Below are positions 25,201-34,416 of a stretch of DNA of 64,000 nucleotides, piece by piece. Source of the stretch: Ectocarpus siliculosus (lineage: Eukaryota > Sar > Phaeophyceae > Ectocarpales > Ectocarpaceae). Position numbers and translations under genes: made by a program. Under the pieces are notes generated by a model. That model saw only the letters and a program-made list of their open reading frames with translations, did no database searches and was not told the origin of the DNA. The stretch lies in assembly GCA_000310025.1 (NCBI GenBank), contig FN649750.1, forward strand, positions 2,244,337-2,308,336, given 5' to 3'. How positions within the stretch are numbered: the stretch's first letter is position 1; every line of letters begins with the position of its first letter.

Positions 25201-27719
25201 GCTGTCAATAGCTGCAGAGCAGCAGGTGGGCAGGCAGACAGGCGGGCGGGCGGGTGGGCGGGCGGGTGATGTTTGCGGCACACTTGTTTTCAGTTGTCCG
25301 CAGACACGAATGGCTCATACGACATGAACGTCATCAGCCGCAGCTGGCGGCCGTCAGCGCCCGAGGATTTATGCCCGTTTTCCCTGCATACGACCTGGCT
25401 GGATCGAGCAGTATCCTGGGGTGCCCCCCGCGTCTTGCCGGGATTGTCAGGTAGCCTCTTGCAACGTCCATCATGCATGTCGCGGTTCACGAAAGGTCTG
25501 AGTCGTTTTACGTGGGATTGACTTTGGAACCCCGGCAATAGTAGAGAGTCTCTCCTAGCATAGAGCATCTATTTCGCCGAGAGTGTGAACGAGAGCGAGA
25601 CTGATCTTGAGTGTTGTCTGCTCGGGGACGTAAATGTCCGTAGGCGGCCAATACATGTATCGCTTATGCACCATCATTCCTAGGCAGGCTGTGGCAATGA
25701 ATGTCTCGGTTGAACTCCCCTCGATCACTTTCGGACACGACAGCCCGACACGTCTCACATGACTTCAGTACTACTGTACGTCGCACCAAGATATGCCATG
25801 GCCAGCACTACTCTGAAACGGAATATGGCTTTTTAGACATTAGTATCGTGTTCTCTTTGTCGACCTGTTCATAAGAGCATTTGTTTTGAATATGATATAA
25901 ACCGATTATTCTGTAGGTTGTCGAACATTGCCAACCTGATTGTTTCAAAGTTCTCTATCTCGTGGGTGCACTCTGCTACCCGGGTTGAAGCTCATCAACA
26001 ATAGAGAGGTAAGCCCCAGCGATGCGACGGTCTGACTAGCAGCCTGGATGGCGGACATCATAGAACATGAGTGAAAAACCAAGTACAGATTCATTCTGAG
26101 CTCGGGCAGATTTGCAACATGAATGTGTGGTGCTTTGAATGTTTGGGGAATTCATTTCGTGGCTCCAAAACATGGACAAACGTGTCCACCGTAGTCTGGT
26201 CTACAACCCACGTCGCCTTACGACTACAAAGAGTTCACGATGGACTTGTCGAACCCCGAAATACCCTAACGTTTTGCTGGACGCACCGAGTGGTCGCATA
26301 CTAGACGAATCAAGCTCTTCGACCTCGAATGAAAATCCAGGGGATACAATACACGCAATCGGAATATTTACATGGAGCGGAAACCACAAACATGTATGGA
26401 ATGCCGGAAGATTGCACTTGGTCTGTCTGTAGAATAGACTCCTCTACCGGTTCGAGAGGACTCGAAATCACTCTTGCGGTTGCTTGGCGCATGACAAACA
26501 GTCATCCGTCAAACCCCGTTGCACACACCATGAAGGGACCCACCTAGCAGGGTCCTCATAGCCACGGGAGTCTCCAGACCTAAGTTAGGGTAATCAAAAG
26601 GGCATGGAAAAAAGGGCGTGGTAAAGTCTTCGGTGAGGGGAGGTCTTCGGCCAACGTTCTGGAGCACATGCGCTCGGGCAGCTGCTGCACGGATACGAAT
26701 TTTACTTGAACTGCCGTTGGATATTGTCATCGCATCGTATATAAGGTGAGTACGTGACGACGATAGTAAAATGTCGCTACACCTTCGTGTCAAAACACGC
26801 TGTAGCGCAGGCGTGCATTCTATGTTTGACGCACTGTTCGTGTGGTAGGATGAGGCTATTCGGTTACCCGTCATTGTGATACTTTTTTCCTGTCATGTTC
26901 TTCAGCAGTTTCATTCTATTAAACTTTGGTTGTTCTTGGAATATTGACGTGCACGTACGTACGGTCAGCGGATTGCTGAAAAATCTGAAAGTACATCCCT
27001 ACGAGTAATTGATACTTGCGACTAGATGATGCTAGCATATGAGTGGTCAACCTCATGTTGAGTACGTCAGTCTGTTACACGAGACGACGTCAGTTTTCCT
27101 TCCGGTCTCATCACCAAATATCTACATTTTTCCAATGATCTCTTTTCCCTGGGAACTCTTCGTACTCGAACAAGAGTCCGCCGGCACAGTCTCTCATGGA
27201 GGTTGATTTCCACGAGCAGTGTGAACCGGGTCACGACGCACCACGTGCGGACACGCTGTGCTACGAGTTCCGCTTGCGACCGCCTGTAAGATCGCACCAC
27301 GTGCTTTGTTTACTTCCATCGGGCGTGTCACTCGCATCACATTTCTTCTCTTGGCGTGCGCACGAGACGCACGAGCTCCAGACAGAGGTTCTTTAAATTT
27401 CCACACACAGAAGCTCGTGCAAAAAGGCCATCTATGTAAGCGGCTTTCGTCATACGCCCCCCAGCCTCTCATCCACACATCACATTCCCGAGATGAACCA
27501 ACCTGAGGAGCACGCGGCCAGCGTCGGGATCACCGGGTTGCTGAAATCGAAGATCTCGGTGTTCATGGAGGCCTTGATCTCGGCGAGGTTCAGTGTTGTC
27601 GTCGTGCCATTCCCATCTTGGACGATACCGTTCAGCGGGACACACGATGACACTGGTGATGGGGTGCTGACTCCCATGCGCACGAGGAGCAGCAGCACCA
27701 CACCATGGTAGTATTGCAT
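13228..27719 (-). CDS. Vanadium-haloperoxidase-like secreted protein (VHPO/PAP2 superfamily), with a frameshift
   Basis: The minus-strand exons are 27503-27719 (possible first exon, signal peptide with VVLLLLV core), 24113-24446, 23484-23662, 17106-17239, 15726-15802, 15107-15144 (38-bp microexon), 14284-14425, 13676-13849 and 13228-13374. From 23662 on, phases match at every GT-AG junction. One or more exons between 24447 and 27502 are unresolved. The family motif K-x6-RP is present (KIRHDLPRP), split between the 77-bp exon and the microexon. The vanadate-ligand motif SR-x5-H is present (SRVWSGMHF). The PSGH motif reads PSASA, so the catalytic histidine is absent. The block ending WQPLVESDGLGYV and EHVTPHIG is typical of the secreted algal/fungal branch. 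A six-G run at 24293-24298 has one base too many and breaks the frame; this is either an assembly error or a disabling mutation. The product is probably extracellular. Haloperoxidase activity is unproven. Confidence 0.82.
16179..16278. other. Assembly gap (100 N)
   Basis: Exactly 100 Ns, so probably a placeholder of unknown true size. It lies in the intron between the exons at 15726-15802 and 17106-17239 of the haloperoxidase-like gene. Confidence 0.95.
16314..16359. repeat. Short inverted repeat near the gap
   Basis: Arms CAGTATGAAAAGTGTCCC (16314-16331) and 16342-16359 pair with one mismatch around a 10-base loop. A related GGGGACACTTTTCGGGACAC lies left of the gap near 16013-16032, so the gap probably falls inside a repeat of this family. 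Confidence 0.7.
16770..16865 (-). repeat. Dispersed repeat, copy 1 (partner at 54497-54600)
   Basis: Read on the minus strand it starts GGGTGAAGC(G/A)TCGC, runs through a C-run, then AAGGTGATAGAGGTCG and AGTAGGTCTGCGAG-like sequence. The same order occurs on the plus strand at 54497-54600. Function unknown. Confidence 0.7.
17655..18252. repeat. CATG-palindrome field 1
   Basis: Dozens of short self-complementary words centred on CATG (TTCCATGGAA, TTTCATGAAA, CCATGAACGTCCATG) follow each other, mostly 10-12 bases from one CATG to the next. It lies in the 6.2-kb intron of the haloperoxidase-like gene. Apparent reading frames through it are artefacts of the repeat. Confidence 0.9.
18785..19365. 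repeat. CATG-palindrome field 2
   Basis: Same type as the field at 17655-18252, here dominated by CCATGGAA/TTCCATGG and CATGAAA words. The two are separated by about 530 bases of non-repeat sequence. Confidence 0.9.
19411..19890. repeat. GCCCATGGGC-type palindrome field with telomere-like insert
   Basis: Words of the type GCCCATGGG and GACCCATGGG occupy 19411-19535 and 19745-19890. They keep the CATG centre of the neighbouring fields but with G/C flanks. The telomere-like tract at 19634-19670 lies between the two halves. Confidence 0.85.
19634..19670 (+). repeat. Interstitial telomere-like tract (TTAGGG)n
   Basis: Five to six units of GGGTTA, one altered to GCGTTA. TTAGGG is a common telomere unit among brown algae. 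The tract is internal here and flanked by unique DNA and palindromes, so it is not a chromosome end. Confidence 0.85.
20580..20809 (+). repeat. 5' LTR
   Basis: 230 bp, TGTTCGTGTGTGC to TATACTAACA. It is nearly identical to the 3' copy except for an 8-bp indel (CCTGCG-type insertion in the 3' LTR) and a few substitutions, which indicates a fairly recent insertion. Confidence 0.88.
20847..21735 (+). pseudogene. Gag-like coiled-coil frame of the LTR element, frameshifted
   Basis: The likely start is ATG at 20847 (MSGADVAAEAADV). A heptad-like helix (VANLESKVSGLTDEVQQL) follows, then low-complexity sequence. Near 21395 the plausible protein moves to another frame (MQPPLEALAEESEQRTHH), again helical, and ends at about 21735. 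No zinc knuckle is visible. Position right after the 5' LTR and the coiled coil suggest a degenerate gag; there is no firm family match. Confidence 0.45.
21868..22136 (+). repeat. ~66-bp tandem repeat inside the LTR element
   Basis: About four copies of a unit containing CACGGCGGGAGGGCCGTGTG and GGGAGGGGCGCGGGAGGGC. Copies start at 21935, 22001 and 22068. Each unit holds the small hairpin CACGGC..GCCGTG. Confidence 0.85.
23212..23448 (+). repeat. 3' LTR
   Basis: 237 bp, TGTCCGTGTGTGC to TATACTAACA, followed directly by the second GAACG target copy. Confidence 0.88.
24633..24940 (+). mobile_element. tRNA-derived SINE, copy 1
   Basis: The 5' part is tRNA-like, with an A box (TGGTCTAGTTGG, 24640-24651) and a perfect B box (GGTTCGAATCC, 24684-24694) at tRNA spacing. 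It is followed by ~230 bp of unrelated body ending TTGAAGTTAAGACAAAAA. The same body with the same tRNA-like head occurs in reverse at 53366-53678, which rules out a plain tRNA gene. It lies in an intron of the haloperoxidase-like gene. Confidence 0.85.
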
Positions 27720-27966
27720 GGTCCCGGAAAAAATGACTTTCAAATGGGAGGCTCTCGGTGCACCCAATGCACAATTGACGGACGGGAAGAAGATTGGTGC
27801 CGAAGGAGGGGGGAGTACACCGGAGGGCCACCCAAAGCTTCCGATTGTTATCCTTGCCGTGTGTGATCAAACCCTGCGGGGACATGGTCGTTGTGATAAT
27901 GTTACTTATGAGGATATAGGTCTGGTGTGTATTTGATGTACTACCGGGAAAAAGGAAGGTTTGTTC

Positions 27967-28215
27967 GTCGAAGCAGATAGAATAAACTGGTGTTTATTTT
28001 GTAACAGTCGAATTAGAATTTGGCTTCATTTTCTACCGGAAACCCAGGGTCACGGTGTTTGGAATTATTAGTCTATAGTTGGGGGTGTCATTCCGTGATC
28101 GAGTCCACGCAGGGGCTGTAGCAAAGTCGGGTAACGTGTGACAGCTACAGAGCGCGTGAAGCAACGGAAGGACAGCAGCAGGCGCCTAACGCAGTAGCGG
28201 CGGCAGTTTAGAAAA
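27967..28215 (+). repeat. Split direct repeat A1
   Basis: Matches 33928-34176 for 249 bases. The match ends at GCAGTTTAGAAAA, after which the two sites diverge. Confidence 0.93.
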
Positions 28216-29108
28216 GGGCGGGACGGGACACGGCGCAAGCATTGGGGAAGTGACCAGCACGCGACTCTCCATATAAAGGTGTGTACTCGTGTCCAACATC
28301 CATCGTGTCGGCCGTGTTCCTATTCGCGTCCCGCTACTCTTGTGACCTCACCGCTGCGTGCATTTAGCACGAGGGGGGAGGGTGCAGTAAGATAAGCGGC
28401 GGCAAGCCAACGCAGTCTCGCTCGCCGCGCCGCTCAGATAGGTCCCTTCCCAAACATGGGATGCGGTTCATCCCAACCGAGACGTACTCTCGCTGAAGAA
28501 AAAAAATGCGGTTCGTCCCAACCAGACGTACTCTCTCTGAAGAAAAAATTCAACGGCAAAAAGAAAGAGCGGGGCCTGTTGTATGGTCGCACGCTGACTT
28601 GTCGCGGTTGATAGCAGCCATTGTACTGCACGGGGTGGAGGAACCCTGCGGCATCGGACATAACCAATCGACCCGCGGCAGTAGGGCATGATGCTGTCAC
28701 GATTATGCACATGAGGCAGGTGCCTTGTTTTCTGTTTCCCCCGGCTTACTAGGGACTACTTGCCGGTACAATCTTGTCTGTGCCGCGCACAGAGGGGCAT
28801 ATAGCTGAAGGAATCGACGATAATATGCCCACTCACGTAAGCAATCGTCTCCACGGATGGTATTGACAAGTCCCCACTGATGGTATCGACAAGTCCCATG
28901 GCATACAAAGCGGCCGCATACGTAATCGGAAAGTGCATTCAACAGCATTCACGGGAACGGATAAAAGCAAAAACACATGCATGCGAGAGAAAGACTCAAA
29001 GAAAAAGACTGAAAAACAATGAAGACGAGAAAAAAAAAACGAGACAGCGAACTACGTGCTGTATGCATAAGGAAAAAGAAGATGAGAAAAAAATAGGGGG
29101 AGATGGAT

Positions 29109-29169
29109 GTGACACGCGAGGTTCGAACTCGCGAGGAACGTCAGGTAGCGGTCCATGTGAGTGTATCAC
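29109..29169 (-). other. tRNA-like hairpin fragment
   Basis: The minus strand reads GTGATAC ... GCGAG-TTCGAAC-CTCGC-GTGTCAC. This gives a perfect T-arm with canonical TTCGAAC loop and an acceptor-like 7-bp stem (one G-T pair). At 61 bases it is too short for a D-arm plus anticodon arm, so it is not a normal tRNA. It could be a decayed tRNA or part of a small structured RNA inside the recombinase element. Confidence 0.3.
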
Positions 29170-29364
29170 GGTCTCGAGGGGCATCACGTCAAATTTATTG
29201 CCGCCGTGACACAAACCTTCTATAAGAATACGTCACGTCCATCGACGATTAAGCGACCAAAAACGCCCGGACAGCAATTGATGCATGCCAAAAACTCGTC
29301 AACCTGCCGTAGGATTGTCTATGCGGAAGTGATCTCAATGAAAATAAAAAAAACAAGGACACGC

Positions 29365-31105
29365 ACCAGCACGGGACGCGCCAATAGTGGAAGCACTCGT
29401 CCGTGCTGTTGGCGAGTGGAAGTTAACCGATCTCAACGCAACGAAACACGAAGTCATACATGTATCAGCACGGGATGCGCCAATGAGTGGAAGCACCCGC
29501 GCTGTTGGCGAGTAGAGTTAACCGAATTCAACGCAGCGGTAGAAAAATACCACAAATCATGCATCAGTACGGGACGCGCCAATGAGTGGAAGCACCCGTG
29601 CTGCATATGTGATGTCAGCCTCAGCACGGGACGCGCCAATGAGTGGAAGCACTCGTGCGGTTGGTGAGTAGAGTTAACCGATCTCAAAAAGAAAGAACAA
29701 AACGCCGTACATGTATCAGCACGGGACGCGCCAATGAGTGGAAGCACCCGCGCTGTTGGCGAGTAGAGTTAACCGAATTCAACGCAGCGGTAGAAAAATA
29801 CCACAAATCATGCATCAGTACGGGACGCGCCAATGAGTGGAAGCACCCGTGCTGCATATGTGATGTCAGCCTCAGCACGGGACGCGCCAATGAGTGGAAG
29901 CACTCGTGCTGTTGGCGAGTAGAGTTAACCGATCTCAAAAAGAAAGAACAAAACGCCGTACATGTATCAGCACGGGACGCGCCAATGAGTGGAAGCACCC
30001 GCGCTGTTGGCGAGTAGAGTTAACCGAATTCAACGCAGCGGTAGGAAATACCACAAATCATGCATCAGTACGGGACGCGCCAATGAGTGGAAGCACCCGT
30101 GCTGCATATGTGTTGTCAGCCTCAGCACGGGACGCGCCAACGAGTGGAAGCACTCGTGCTGTTGGCGAGTAGAGTTAACCGATCTCAAAAAGAAAGAACA
30201 AAACGCCGTACACGTATCAGCACGGGACGCACCAATGAGTGGAAGCACCCGCGCTGTTGGCGAGTAGAGTTAACCGAATTCAACGCAGCGGTAGGAAATA
30301 CCACAAATCATGCATCAGTACGGGACGCGCCAATGAGTGGAAGCACCCGTGCTGTATATGTGTTGTCAGCCTCAGCACGGGACGCGCCAACGAGTGGAAG
30401 CACTCGTGCTGTTGGCGAGTAGAGTTAACCGATCTCAAAAAGAAAGAACAAAACGCCGTACACGTATTAGCACGGGACGCGCCAATGAGTGGACGCACCC
30501 GTGCTGTTGGCGAGTAGAGTTAACCGAATTCAACGCATCGAAAACGAAGTCGTACACGTATCAGTACGGGACGCGCCAATGAGTGGAAGCACCCGTGCTG
30601 CATATGTGTTGTCAGTTTCAGCAAGGGACGCGCCAATGAGTGCTGTTGGCGAGTAGAGTTAACCGATCTCAAAAAGAAAGAACAAAAACGCCGTACACGT
30701 ATCAGTACGGGACGCGCCAATGAGTGGGCGCACCCGTGCTGTTGGGCGAGTAGAATTAACCGATCTCCACGCATCGAAAACGAAGTCATACACGTATCAG
30801 TACGGGACGCGCCAATGAGTGGAAGCACCCGTGCTCATATGTGTTGTCAGTTTCAGCAAGGGACGCGCCAATGAGTGGAAGCACCCGCGCTGCGTACAAG
30901 TATCATCAGTGCGGGTCGCGCCAATGAGTGGAAGCACCCGTGCTGCATATGTGTTGTCAGTTTCAGCGAGGGACGCGCCAATGAGTGGAAGCACCCGCGC
31001 TGTTGGCAAGTGGAGTTCACCGTATCCAACGCATCGAAAAAAAAAAAAAAACACGTATCAGCACGGGACGCGCCAATGAGTGGAAGCACCCGTGCCGATG
31101 GCGAA
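29365..31105 (+). repeat. Higher-order minisatellite (~250-bp unit of ~36-bp subrepeats)
   Basis: The subrepeat core GGGACGCGCCAATGAGTGG followed by AAGCACCCGTGCTG occurs about three times per ~250-bp unit. Whole units start near 29458, 29709, 29960 and 30210, with shortened units up to 31105. Spacers alternate between GAGTTAACCGATCTCAAAAA and GAGTTAACCGAATTCAACGC. Reading frames through it are broken and periodic, so I treat it as satellite DNA, not coding. It lies between A1 and gag of the recombinase element. Confidence 0.93.
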
Positions 31106-31415
31106 CCGGGGTTCACCGAATCCAAGAAAATATATATATAAAAAAAAAAAGAGAAACCATCGCTAGTGTTCCAAAGAGAGAAATATTCGGGATTGGTCGA
31201 CGTCCGGTGACCGTAGCGTCAGCAGCAATAATCACTCCATTCAATCCACAGGCGTCGAGAATGAACTAACGCGAGCTCGCGATATAACAACGCGTCGTTC
31301 TGGGCCCGACGAAAACCCACGTCAGATAGTTTCGCCCGAAGATAGGATTTGTAGACCATTCTAACTGCAGATCCAGGCGCGCGATCGACTACGCCCACGA
31401 TGAAGAGGAAAAGAA

Positions 31416-32428
31416 GTGTTCCCGCAACGCCGCCCTGACGCTCGCCCGCCGCCTGCCGCCGGTCCGCTGCTTATACGACTCCAACCGCGACCAGATGCCG
31501 ACACGGGCCTCCACGCGGAGCGGCAGGGCAGCGGCTGGGCAAGCAGGGCGAGGTCGGGCGGCGACACCTTCGACACCACGCACGAGAGGTCTACCGCGCG
31601 ATCGGTGGCGAGCTCGACGGCTCGCCCCTCGACGCGCAGCGGATCACGTACTCCCGCGAGGCGTCGAGCGGTATCCTCCTCGCGAGCGCCAGGGACAGGC
31701 ACCCGCGGCGACCCCCCCGCTGATGAGACTGAGCTCGCTTCTCTCCGCGGGCTGGTGGACGGCCTGAGGGAGGAGCTGCAGCGGAAGCGCGATGAGGCTG
31801 CCGGTGATCGCCAGCAGCTTCAAGCAACGATCGACGACCTGATCGCCACCCCAAGCAGCAGGACCTGGCCTTCCGGGGGGGGGTGCAACTTGTGGGCACA
31901 ACCGCCCCACCATCGGCCTCTCGGGCCCCCGCTACACCCAGCGCCGAGGCGGCTAAGGCTACGGCAAAGGATAGAGCGCGGATGTGGGGGGACCTCCGCC
32001 GGGTAAAAGCGTGGCTCATCCTGGGGCGGCCCCCGGCAGTTTCAAAACTGTCGCAGATGGAGTGGCAATCCTTGCTTCGCAAAGGCGTCCTGGTGACAGA
32101 GAAAGTGGCGGCATCGCTCGACACGCTCGTGGTTAACTGCTTCGCCTTCAACTCGTCGTCCGGTTGCCATGATCGTAACTGCCCACACATCCACGCCCAG
32201 AACCCTTCCCACGCTAGGCGCGGAGCGTCCGAAACTCCGGCAACCGGCGCGCGCGGCGTTGGCCACGGCAACGGGGGAGGGCGCGGAGGAGAGGCGCGCG
32301 CCGCTGGCGAGGGCGGCGCGAGACCCAAGGCCGCTGGCTTCTTCACCCACGGGAAAGACAAAATAGGGGTGCGGGCTCTCCCGCGTAGCGGGGGGGCCTA
32401 CCTCGGATGGCAGCGCACCTGCGGCTAA
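31416..32428 (+). pseudogene. Gag-like ORF of the recombinase element, frameshifted
   Basis: The N-terminal part is Arg/Pro-rich with a helix (GLVDGLREELQRKRDEAA). The C-terminal part is in another frame, after a shift at about 31845-31883 that includes a nine-G run. It contains the cysteine motif CFAFNSSSGCHDRNCPHIH (C-x8-C-x4-C-x3-H), like the single knuckle in gag proteins of DIRS/Ngaro elements, then a Gly/Arg-rich tail. The start codon is uncertain. The shift may be a sequencing error in the homopolymer or true decay. Confidence 0.6.
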
Positions 32429-32459
32429 ATCGAACGGCAGCACGCCGGTCTACACGAGG

Positions 32460-33614
32460 TTGGCTCCAGGGCTATCAGCAGGTTCAGGACCTGGGACAGG
32501 CAGGACGGGACTTTGTTACCGACGTCTTGGCATGCAGCTCGTCGAGCACTCAGTTGCGTCTTCGTCTAGAAGGACTTACACGTCAGGCTTCAACTCTTGG
32601 TGCACGTTTCGCAGGCTGACGGAGAAGCCCAAGTTCCTAGGGCAACGTGCCGGGGACCTTCATGTGTGGGAGTTGATAGACTTCGTAGCCTGGTGTTTCG
32701 AGTCTGAGGGTAATCTAGCGAGTACAATATCCGGAAAACTCACGGCTGTACAACATTTTCATAGGCTGGAAGCTTCTGTCGAGCTAGACTTGTCGTCTCC
32801 GATGTTGAAATGTGCGCTAAGGGGGATTGCGAGGAACCACGTGGCTGTGGGGACGGTACGCCGTGTGCGCCTGCCTGTGTCTTGGCGTATGCTGCTGGAC
32901 GGGGAAAGCGCAAGCCAGAACTGGGGGGAAGGGGGCAGAGTGATGTGGCTGTGTCTGTGCTTGTCCTATCTCTTTATCACACGGTCTGATGAGGTGTTCG
33001 CGAATGATGCGGGCAGGGTGCATGAGGCACACTGTCTTACGAGGGCGGACGTAGCATTGTTTGCTGGCGAGACGCAATTAGTCTTTAGTCACTATCGTAG
33101 AGCAGACCGTGTCGAAATGAGGTTTAGAGGGCACAAGGCCGATCAAGAGCAGAAAGGAAACATACGGGTTCGTACGCGAGACGAAGGCACCGGACCGCAG
33201 TCAGGTGTGAGAGCACGCGGTGGCGCGGTGGCTCTTGTGGTGGAGCTGTTATCGTGTCATGCGACGTTCCCTGACTCCGCACCGTTGGCTTCGTACCGTA
33301 GTGGAAGAGCAGTGAGAGTAGTGAGGTATACTGCTGCCCTCCGTGCACTCAGAGAAGTGGTAGCGAGGTCGGGGCGTAACCCCCAGGAGTACGCGTTGCA
33401 CTCGTTGCGAATTGGAGGCGCGACGGCTCTTGCATCGGGCGGAGACATCGCAGAACGAGTGATTCAGAGAGAAGGGAAGTGGAGGTCGGATGCATACAAG
33501 CCGTACGCGCGAAACAATGTAGAGGATTCGCGGCGAGTGTCACGGAAACTTACAGACGGCAGTAGGATCGTATCGAGACAGCCGGGGGAGGGGACCGTCT
33601 GGGGGAACGGATAG
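32460..33614 (+). CDS. Tyrosine recombinase (Ngaro/DIRS type)
   Basis: An uninterrupted 384-codon frame; translation may instead start at the second Met (codon 25, 32532). The N-terminal SAM-like DNA-binding region (about residues 30-130) has SSSRRTYTSGFNSW. The catalytic core follows, with Arg175 in the FITRSDE box, Lys226 (FRGHK), His314 and Arg317 in HSLRIGGAT, Trp341 at the third His/Trp position, and the likely nucleophile Tyr349 in SDAYKPYAR. All catalytic positions are present, so the enzyme could be active. In known elements it inserts a circular double-stranded DNA intermediate without target duplication. Length is normal for the family. Confidence 0.9.
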   Translation: MAPGLSAGSGPGTGRTGLCYRRLGMQLVEHSVASSSRRTYTSGFNSWCTFRRLTEKPKFLGQRAGDLHVWELIDFVAWCFESEGNLASTISGKLTAVQHFHRLEASVELDLSSPMLKCALRGIARNHVAVGTVRRVRLPVSWRMLLDGESASQNWGEGGRVMWLCLCLSYLFITRSDEVFANDAGRVHEAHCLTRADVALFAGETQLVFSHYRRADRVEMRFRGHKADQEQKGNIRVRTRDEGTGPQSGVRARGGAVALVVELLSCHATFPDSAPLASYRSGRAVRVVRYTAALRALREVVARSGRNPQEYALHSLRIGGATALASGGDIAERVIQREGKWRSDAYKPYARNNVEDSRRVSRKLTDGSRIVSRQPGEGTVWGNG

Positions 33615-33655
33615 TTGACTTATTCGGTAGTCGTCCAGAAACTGACCTCGATGTG

Positions 33656-33827
33656 GGTGTTGTAGAATGGTGTGTACCATTTGAGGACTTGGTCAGTTTT
33701 GGGACTCCTGCGTTTGCAGTCGTAGTCCCCCGGCTAGTATTTGTGGGGAGAGAGATGGATTTGTAAGAGTTGACGCCGGCCTTTGCAGCTAACGCGGCCG
33801 GAGAGACGATGAGCGTTTCGTGCGTCT
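33656..33827 (+). repeat. Split direct repeat B1
   Basis: Matches 34245-34416 from GGTGTTGTAGAATGG to TTTCGTGCGTCT. Its right edge is cut by the assembly gap. Confidence 0.93.
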
Positions 33828-33927
33828 NNNNNNNNNNNNNNNNNNNNNNNNNNNNNNNNNNNNNNNNNNNNNNNNNNNNNNNNNNNNNNNNNNNNNNNNN
33901 NNNNNNNNNNNNNNNNNNNNNNNNNNN
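33828..33927. other. Assembly gap (100 N)
   Basis: Exactly 100 Ns, a placeholder size, located between repeats B1 and A2 where identical repeats would be expected to defeat assembly. Confidence 0.95.
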
Positions 33928-34176
33928 GTCGAAGCAGATAGAATAAACTGGTGTTTATTTTGTAACAGTCGAATTAGAATTGGGCTTCATTTTCTACCGG
34001 AAACCCAGGGTCACGGTGTTTGGAATTATTAGTCTATAGTTGGGGGTGTCATTCCGTGATCGAGTCCACGCAGGGGCTGTAGCAAAGTCGGGTAACGTGT
34101 GACAGCTACAGAGCGCGTGAAGCAACGGAAGGACAGCAGCAGGCGCCTAACGCAGTAGCGGCGGCAGTTTAGAAAA
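33928..34176 (+). repeat. Split direct repeat A2
   Basis: Copy of A1 starting directly after the gap; its left end may be missing. It is followed by 68 bases of sequence not repeated elsewhere in the element, then B2. Confidence 0.93.
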
Positions 34177-34244
34177 TCCCGCCCTCCCATCCCTTTTCTT
34201 TCGAAGGTGGGGGCATAAGTTCGGGAATATTCGGTATCTAGTCA

Positions 34245-34416
34245 GGTGTTGTAGAATGGTGTGTACCATTTGAGGACTTGGTCAGTTTTGGGACTCCTGC
34301 GTTTGCAGTCGTAGTCCCCCGGCTAGTATTTGTGGGGAGAGAGATGGATTTGTAAGAGTTGACGCCGGCCTTTGCAGCTAACGCGGCCGGAGAGACGATG
34401 AGCGTTTCGTGCGTCT
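34245..34416 (+). repeat. Split direct repeat B2
   Basis: Copy of B1. It may continue rightwards past 34416 into CTCTCCCCAACACG, but B1 is cut by the gap so this cannot be seen. Confidence 0.9.

Larger units (their letters stand above)
27967..34416 (+). mobile_element. Tyrosine-recombinase element with split direct repeats (Ngaro/DIRS-like), no RT
   Basis: Repeat A occurs at 27967-28215 and 33928-34176 (249 bases, one difference seen). Repeat B occurs at 33656-33827 and 34245-34416. The order is A1 - gag-like ORF - recombinase - B1 - A2 - B2, the split-direct-repeat plan known from Ngaro/PAT-type tyrosine-recombinase retrotransposons. The recombinase stops 41 bases before B1. Known relatives carry RT-RNase H between gag and recombinase; here those ORFs are only 31 bases apart and no RT frame is seen anywhere in the element. 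A gap of 100 N separates B1 and A2, so the outer limits of both repeats there are hidden. An alternative is two neighbouring copies, the second (A2-B2) an internal-deletion derivative. True outer termini are not defined. Confidence 0.8.

Noticed and set aside
25960-26085. Candidate extra exon of the haloperoxidase-like gene (MMSAIQAASQTVASLG on the minus strand)
   Set aside because: Composition is plausible and the place is right, but no clean acceptor/donor pair with matching phase could be fixed.
29450-31100. Long repetitive frames (STGRANEWKH type) in the minisatellite
   Set aside because: Frames shift from unit to unit, stop codons interrupt them, and both strands look equally open.
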